DNA from: Cyanobium sp. AMD-g | GTDB lineage: Bacteria; Cyanobacteriota; Cyanobacteriia; PCC-6307; Cyanobiaceae | NCBI RefSeq assembly: GCF_024346395.1 | Contig: NZ_JAGQCW010000002.1 | Span: 248,001-312,000, forward strand | Direction: 5' to 3' | Length of the DNA: 64,000 nt | Shown here: piece after piece, positions 59,847-64,000 of the stretch | Position numbering within the stretch: position 1 is the first letter of the stretch | Layout: each line of letters starts with the position of its first letter | Notes under the pieces: model-generated | What the model was told of the DNA's origin: nothing | What the model saw: the letters and a program-made list of their open reading frames with translations, nothing else | Databases searched by the model: none | Position numbers and translations under genes: made by a program

Positions 59847-60413
59847 ATGGCCAGCGGCCGCAGCCACGATCGCGCCACCCGACAGTTGGCTCTGCCGTTC
59901 GGGCTGCTCTGGTGGCCGGCCCTGGGGCCGGTGGGAGTGGCCGTCGCCAGCGGCGCCTTCCTGCTCGGCGGCCTCTGGCTCTCCCCCGACCTCGACACCC
60001 GCTCCAACGCCACCCGCCGCTGGGGTCCCCTGCGGCTGCTGTGGTGGCCCTACCGGCGCCTGCTCAGCCACCGCTCCCTGCTCTCCCACAGCCCCCTGCT
60101 GGGCACCAGCCTTCGATTGCTGTGGCTGGCGGTGCTGGTGCTGCTCGCCTGCGCCGCCCTCGGCCCCTTGGGCGCCCCACCGCCCGGCGAGCTTCTGCAG
60201 CGGGGCCGGGAGCTCTGGGGCTCCCAGCGCCCCCTGTTGCTGGCGGCCTTCGTGGGCCTGGAGGCCAGCAGCTGGCTGCACCTGCTGCAGGACGGCGATC
60301 CGATCCCGCGGCTGCCGCGGCCCCTGCGCGCCCTGGGGCGGCGCCTCAGCCGCCTCAGCAGCAGGAGCCGCCGCTGGCGGGGGTCGGCGCGGCTGCGGGG
60401 GCGGCGGCGGTAG
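59847..60413 (+). CDS. DUF2227 putative metal-binding membrane protein
   Basis: 188 residues. N-terminal GRSHDRATRQLALPFGLLWW, then GGLWLSPDLDTRSNATRRWG and YRRLLSHRSLLSHSPLLGTS, the His/Asp pattern of the cyanobacterial DUF2227 family (predicted metal-dependent, membrane-associated). Several hydrophobic stretches. The basic tail overlaps the convergent arsM gene by 59 bases. Confidence 0.8.
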   Translation: MASGRSHDRATRQLALPFGLLWWPALGPVGVAVASGAFLLGGLWLSPDLDTRSNATRRWGPLRLLWWPYRRLLSHRSLLSHSPLLGTSLRLLWLAVLVLLACAALGPLGAPPPGELLQRGRELWGSQRPLLLAAFVGLEASSWLHLLQDGDPIPRLPRPLRALGRRLSRLSSRSRRWRGSARLRGRRR

Positions 60414-61446
60414 GGGCGACCCCCAGGTCGAAGGGGATGGCGCTGCCGCAGCCCTCGAACAGGCCGTAGTGGCGGCTGAAATCGCCGATGAACTCGAAGT
60501 GGGGCGCCAGCCGGCTCTCGGCCAGCATGCGGAAGGTGTTGCCGCAGACCGGAAACACCCGGCCGGCCTCGATGTGGTGGTGCTTGTCGAAGGGCAGGGC
60601 GTCGGGGTGGCCGGCGATGCTGCCGCGGTAGATCACCGCCTGGCCGTGGTCCTCACAGGCGTCCTCCAGGGCCTCGATGTTGAACAGCCGGTAGGTGGCG
60701 GAGAAGAAGCGGATCGCGCCGGTGCGGGCGGCCAGCTCCGGGTCGGTGATCTCCAGGGGCCGGTCGGCCACCAGGCGGGGATCGGCGAAGCCGGCCTGGC
60801 GCGCCAGCCGCAGGAAGTCGTTCCAGTAGAGGGCGCCGCTGAGGCATTCGCCGTGCAGCACCGGGTCGTGGCGCAGGGCCTCGGGCACGCGACGGTCGGC
60901 GTAGACGTCGGCGAAGAAGAACTCCCCGCCGGGCTTCAGCAGCCGCCGCACGCCGCCCAGCACCGCCAGCTTGTCGGCCGAGAGGTTCACCACACAGTTG
61001 GAGATCACCAGATCGAAGCTGCCGGGCTCCAGGGGCAGGGCCTCCAGCTGCTCGATGCGGCCCTCCAGGACCTGCACATTGCCGTAGCCGAACACCTCGG
61101 CGTGGTGGTCGACATGGCGCCGGGCCACCGCCAGCTGCTCCGGCGTCATGTCGATGCCCACCACCGCGCCGCCGGCCCCCACCAGCTGGGCAAGCAGGTA
61201 CACGTCACGGCCGCTGCCGCAGCCCAGGTCGAGCACCCGCAGGCCCTCCAGCAGCGGCGGCGCCACCAGGCCGCAGCCGTAGTAGCGGCTCAGCACCTCG
61301 GGGTGGATCCGGGCCAGCAGGGGCCGCAGCGCCGGCGGCACGCTGCTGGCGTCGCAGCAGGCGCTGGTGCGCAGGTCGTCGCTGCTGCTGAGGGTGGAGC
61401 CGTAATACTCCTGAACGCTGCGGTGCAGATCGGCGGCGCTGGTCAT
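60355..61446 (-). CDS. arsM: Arsenite S-adenosylmethionine methyltransferase
   Basis: 363 residues. SAM-binding LRVLDLGCGSGRDVYLLAQL and GIDMTPEQLAVARRHVDHH; arsenic-binding cysteines expected in LVISNCVVNLS and HGECLSGALYWNDF, plus a CC pair near residue 30. The C-terminal extension (about 280-363) ends in GGSCC, which may also bind As(III). Converts arsenite to methylated species; first step toward volatilization or arsenosugars. Confidence 0.92.
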   Translation of the reverse strand: MTSAADLHRSVQEYYGSTLSSSDDLRTSACCDASSVPPALRPLLARIHPEVLSRYYGCGLVAPPLLEGLRVLDLGCGSGRDVYLLAQLVGAGGAVVGIDMTPEQLAVARRHVDHHAEVFGYGNVQVLEGRIEQLEALPLEPGSFDLVISNCVVNLSADKLAVLGGVRRLLKPGGEFFFADVYADRRVPEALRHDPVLHGECLSGALYWNDFLRLARQAGFADPRLVADRPLEITDPELAARTGAIRFFSATYRLFNIEALEDACEDHGQAVIYRGSIAGHPDALPFDKHHHIEAGRVFPVCGNTFRMLAESRLAPHFEFIGDFSRHYGLFEGCGSAIPFDLGVAPTAAAPAAAPTPASGGSCC

Positions 61447-61489
61447 CGGGGAGGGGTCGCAGGGGGGGTGTAAGGGGGCGGTGTCGGGC

Positions 61490-63679
61490 TCAGCCGCGGC
61501 GCCGCCAGGTGTGGTAGCGGCGCAGCCAGGGCAGCAGGTGCTGGGGCACCCGTTGCTTCTTCCAGGCGGCGGCGGTGTACTTGTTGGCCTCGGCCAGGGT
61601 GGGGTAGGCGTGGATCGTCCCGAAGATCCTGCCCAGTCCCAGGCCCCATTTCATGGCCAGCACGAACTCGGCCAGCAGTTCGCCGGCGTGCTCGGCCACG
61701 ATCGTGACGCCCAGGATCCGGTCGCTGCCCGGTGGGGTGAGCACTTTCACGAACCCCCGCTCGGCGCTCTCGACGATGGCACGGTCGAGCTCGTGCAGGG
61801 GGAAGCGCGTCACCTCCACCGCCACCCCCCGGGCCGCCGCCTCGGCTTCGGTGAATCCCACCGTGGCCACCTCCGGATCGGTGAAGGTGGTGCGCGGGAT
61901 GACGCGGTTGTCCACCTGGAAGGAGCGCAGCTGCCCGAACAGGGCATTCACCGCCGCATACCAGGCCTGGTGGGCGGCGGTGTGGGTGAACTGGAACGGC
62001 CCGGCCACATCGCCGGCGGCGTAGATGTTGGGGTAGAGCGTCTGCAGGAAGGCGTTGGTGTTGATCGTGGCGCCGGTGGGAATGCCCAGCTCCTCGAGGC
62101 CGTAGCCCTGCAGCCGGGCGCGGCGGCCCAGGGCGCAAAGCACGGCGTCACAGGCGATCCGCCCCTGCCGCTCCCCCTGCCGAACCAGCACCGTCACCGC
62201 CCCGCCGGGGGCCGGATCCCGCTCGAAGCCGAGCACCTCGGTGTCCATGTGCAAGGTCACGCCGTCCTCCTCCAGGGCCTGGCGCACCTCGGCGGCCACA
62301 TCGGCGTCCTCCTTGCGCAGCAGGCGGTCGCTGCGCTGGATCTGGGTGATCGGCAGGCCCAGCTGGGCCAGGGCCTGGGCCAGTTCGCAGGCGATCGGCC
62401 CGCCCCCCAGCACCGCCAGCCGCGGCCGCTCCAGCGGACACTGGGCCAGCCAGCCCCAGACGGTCTCACTGGTCAGCAGGGGCACCGCCTCGCTGCCCGG
62501 CCAGTCGGGCCGCACCGGTTCGGCGCCGGTGGCCAGCACGATCGCCCGGGCCGTGAGCCGCTGCTCGCTGCCCGCATCGCTGCGGATCGCCACCGTCCAG
62601 GGATCGAGCAGACGGGCCTGGCCGCGCAGCACCTCCACCCCCAGGCCCTCGTAGCGCGCGACGCTGTCGTGGGGGGCCACGGCCGCCACCTTGGCGGCCA
62701 CCCGCTCCAGCACCCGGCGCAGGTTCAGCCGCGGCTCCATCGGTTCGAGTCCGTAGCGGTCGGCCCGGCGCAGGCGAGCCGCCAGCCGGGCCGAGCTGAT
62801 CAGGGCCTTGCTGGGCACGCAGCCGGTGTTGAGGCAGTCGCCGCCCATGGCGCCGCGCTCCACCAGGGTCACCCGCGCCTTGACGGTGGCGGCGATGTAG
62901 GCGGTCACCAGCCCCGCCGCTCCGGCGCCGATCACGATCAGGTTGCGGTCAAAGCGGCGCGGCCGGGTCCAGCGGCGGTAGAGCCGCCAGGTCTGCCAGC
63001 GGCCCAGGGCCGCCTTGGCCAGCCAGGGGAACAGGGCCAGCAGCAGCAGTGACCCCAGCAGCGGAGGGCTGAGGATGCCGCCGATCCCGCGCAGCTGGGC
63101 CAGCTGGGTGCCGGCGTTCACGTAGACGAAGGTGCCGGGCAGCATGCCGATCTGGCTGGTGAGGTAGAAGCTGGCGGCCCGGATCGGCGTCAGCGCCATC
63201 AGCAGGTTCACCAGGACGAAGGGGAACACCGGCGCCAGCCGCAGGCTGAGCAGGTAGAGCACCCCGTCGCGGGCCACCCCGGCCTCGATCGGCGCCAGCT
63301 GGCGGGCGAACCGCCTCCGCACCGGTTCCCGCAGCAGGGTGCGGGCCACCAGGAAGGCCAGCAGGGCGCCGATGCTGGAGGCGAACGACACCAGCAGGGT
63401 GCCCAGCCCGACCCCGAAGAGCGCCCCGCCGGCCAGGGTGAGCACCGCGGCCCCCGGCAGCGACAGGGCCGCCACCAGCACGTAGAGCAGCAGGTAGGCG
63501 CCCGCCACCAGCAGGGGGGCCTGGCGGCGCTGCTCCAGCAGGGCGCCATGGGCCGCCTGCAGGGCCTCCAGGGTGAGCTGGCGGTGCAGGCCCAGCGCGA
63601 AGAACAGGACCACCACCAGGGCGATGGCGGCGAGCAGCAGCAGCTGGCGCCAGCGGGAAGGCGAGAGCGGTGGGTCCAT
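61490..63679 (-). CDS. TVP38/TMEM64-FAD disulfide oxidoreductase (MerA-like) fusion
   Basis: 729 residues. The N-terminal 235 residues form a VTT/TVP38 membrane domain (LPGAAVLTLAGGALFGVGLG). The rest is a pyridine nucleotide-disulfide oxidoreductase: FAD fold LIVIGAGAAGLVTAYIAATV, redox pair GGDCLNTGCVPSKALISSA, NAD fold LAVLGGGPIACELAQALAQL, GDVAGPFQFTHTAAHQAWYA, dimer domain TTFTDPEVATVGFTEAE. The C-terminal Cys pair of mercuric reductases is absent. 43 bases upstream of arsM on the same strand, so likely one operon. Substrate unknown. Confidence 0.9.
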   Translation of the reverse strand: MDPPLSPSRWRQLLLLAAIALVVVLFFALGLHRQLTLEALQAAHGALLEQRRQAPLLVAGAYLLLYVLVAALSLPGAAVLTLAGGALFGVGLGTLLVSFASSIGALLAFLVARTLLREPVRRRFARQLAPIEAGVARDGVLYLLSLRLAPVFPFVLVNLLMALTPIRAASFYLTSQIGMLPGTFVYVNAGTQLAQLRGIGGILSPPLLGSLLLLALFPWLAKAALGRWQTWRLYRRWTRPRRFDRNLIVIGAGAAGLVTAYIAATVKARVTLVERGAMGGDCLNTGCVPSKALISSARLAARLRRADRYGLEPMEPRLNLRRVLERVAAKVAAVAPHDSVARYEGLGVEVLRGQARLLDPWTVAIRSDAGSEQRLTARAIVLATGAEPVRPDWPGSEAVPLLTSETVWGWLAQCPLERPRLAVLGGGPIACELAQALAQLGLPITQIQRSDRLLRKEDADVAAEVRQALEEDGVTLHMDTEVLGFERDPAPGGAVTVLVRQGERQGRIACDAVLCALGRRARLQGYGLEELGIPTGATINTNAFLQTLYPNIYAAGDVAGPFQFTHTAAHQAWYAAVNALFGQLRSFQVDNRVIPRTTFTDPEVATVGFTEAEAAARGVAVEVTRFPLHELDRAIVESAERGFVKVLTPPGSDRILGVTIVAEHAGELLAEFVLAMKWGLGLGRIFGTIHAYPTLAEANKYTAAAWKKQRVPQHLLPWLRRYHTWRRRG

Positions 63680-63701
63680 GGGGAAAGCCGTTCCCCCCTC
63701 C

Positions 63702-63773
63702 TACCGGCGAACCGGCGTTTCGGATGGCCCCGGCGCCGGACGGGCGGCCATCCATTCGCTCGATTCGCCGGTA
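63702..63773. promoter_or_regulatory. 72-bp interrupted palindrome in the divergent promoter
   Basis: Two nested perfect inverted repeats share one centre (63737.5): outer TACCGGCGAA/TTCGCCGGTA (10 bp) and inner GGATGGCC/GGCCATCC (8 bp). It fills most of the 116 bases between the divergent TVP38-MerA and glycosyltransferase genes. Candidate operator for a metalloregulator, or a long hairpin. Confidence 0.55.
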
Positions 63774-63795
63774 CGTTCATCAGCAAAGGGATTCC

Positions 63796-64000
63796 ATGCC
63801 CAACCCGGGATCGGCCATGGCGATGGGGGCCATCCAGGTGGTGATTCCGGCGCGCGACGAACGCCGGACGATCGGCCACGTGATCGGCCAGCTGCGCCGC
63901 CAGGGACTCGAGCGCATCCGGGTGGTCGACAACGGCAGCCGCGACGGCACCGCCGCCCTCGCCCGGCAGCTGGGGGCGGAGGTGCTCAGCGAACCCCGTC
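63796..64000 (+). CDS. Glycosyltransferase family 2 (partial)
   Basis: The first 68 residues of a GT-A enzyme: IQVVIPARDERRTIGHVIGQ, IRVVDNGSRDGTAALARQLG. Cut by the window end. Position beside arsM invites a role in arsenosugar synthesis, where GT2 enzymes occur, but the sequence itself does not prove it. Confidence 0.8.
   Translation, partial: MPNPGSAMAMGAIQVVIPARDERRTIGHVIGQLRRQGLERIRVVDNGSRDGTAALARQLGAEVLSEPR

Overview
The window looks like the chromosome of a high-GC unicellular cyanobacterium of the Synechococcus/Cyanobium type. The reasons are ferredoxin-type nitrate and nitrite reductases (NarB, NirA), a cyanobacterial NrtABCD transporter with the NrtC ATPase-receptor fusion, a group-2 sigma factor, a phytol-kinase-type protein and a phosphoketolase/acetate kinase pair. 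Genes are tightly packed, often with 4-base ATGA/GTGA overlaps, and convergent genes often overlap at their 3' ends. This assignment is inference from gene content; no rRNA is present.

Layout. 1-8.4 kb: MscS channel (cut by the window edge), phytol kinase, sigma factor, polyphosphate kinase, MFS exporter and two glycosyltransferases, all on the minus strand. 8.4-13.7 kb: succinate dehydrogenase/fumarate reductase genes split into sdhCA and sdhB by an opposing PAS-GGDEF-EAL c-di-GMP gene. 13.7-18 kb: xfp-ackA (acetyl-phosphate to acetate plus ATP) and a histidine phosphatase. 18-30 kb: nitrate assimilation (narB; nrtABCD with a co-transcribed Crp/NtcA-like regulator; a TrpD2-like gene; nirA and a downstream partner). 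30-36 kb: stress protein, osmolyte-type and amino-acid transporters, and small metabolic genes. 36-42 kb: siroheme synthesis (CbiX-like chelatase, CobA) and molybdenum cofactor synthesis (MoaC, MoeA, MoaE, MoaD, MOSC), which supply the prosthetic groups of NirA and NarB. 42-48 kb: a degenerate Mrr-like nuclease with two small partners, NUDIX, a diguanylate cyclase, a glutamine-synthetase-like enzyme, an isochorismatase-type hydrolase and a LuxR-type regulator.

48.2-49.6 kb: two toxin-antitoxin modules whose antitoxins look intact but whose toxins are both broken: vapC by an amber codon at position 3, doc by an 11-bp tandem duplication. 49.72-59.74 kb: an approximately 10-kb integrative element flanked by a perfect 44-bp direct repeat, the right copy being the 3' part of tRNA-Val(UAC). 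It carries a large tyrosine integrase next to the tRNA, an excisionase-like HTH protein, a RepA/RecA-like ATPase with iteron-like repeats, a sliding-clamp-like protein, a second compact recombinase, a truncated IS200-type transposase, a terminase-small-subunit-like protein and a multiplying family of 58-residue proteins beginning with MPEPDPRR. No capsid, tail, portal or large terminase gene is visible, so a satellite-like or tycheposon-like element is the best fit (inference).

59.8-64 kb: DUF2227 protein, arsenite methyltransferase ArsM, a TVP38-MerA-type membrane oxidoreductase fusion and the start of a glycosyltransferase, the last two divergent across a 72-bp interrupted palindrome.

The items most worth a second look are the small-protein array, the repeated cis-elements of the island (TGCGCA-N6-TGCGCA and GTAGGAAAAGT), the broken toxin pair, the Crp/NtcA-like regulator inside the nrt operon, and the degenerate Mrr-like cassette.
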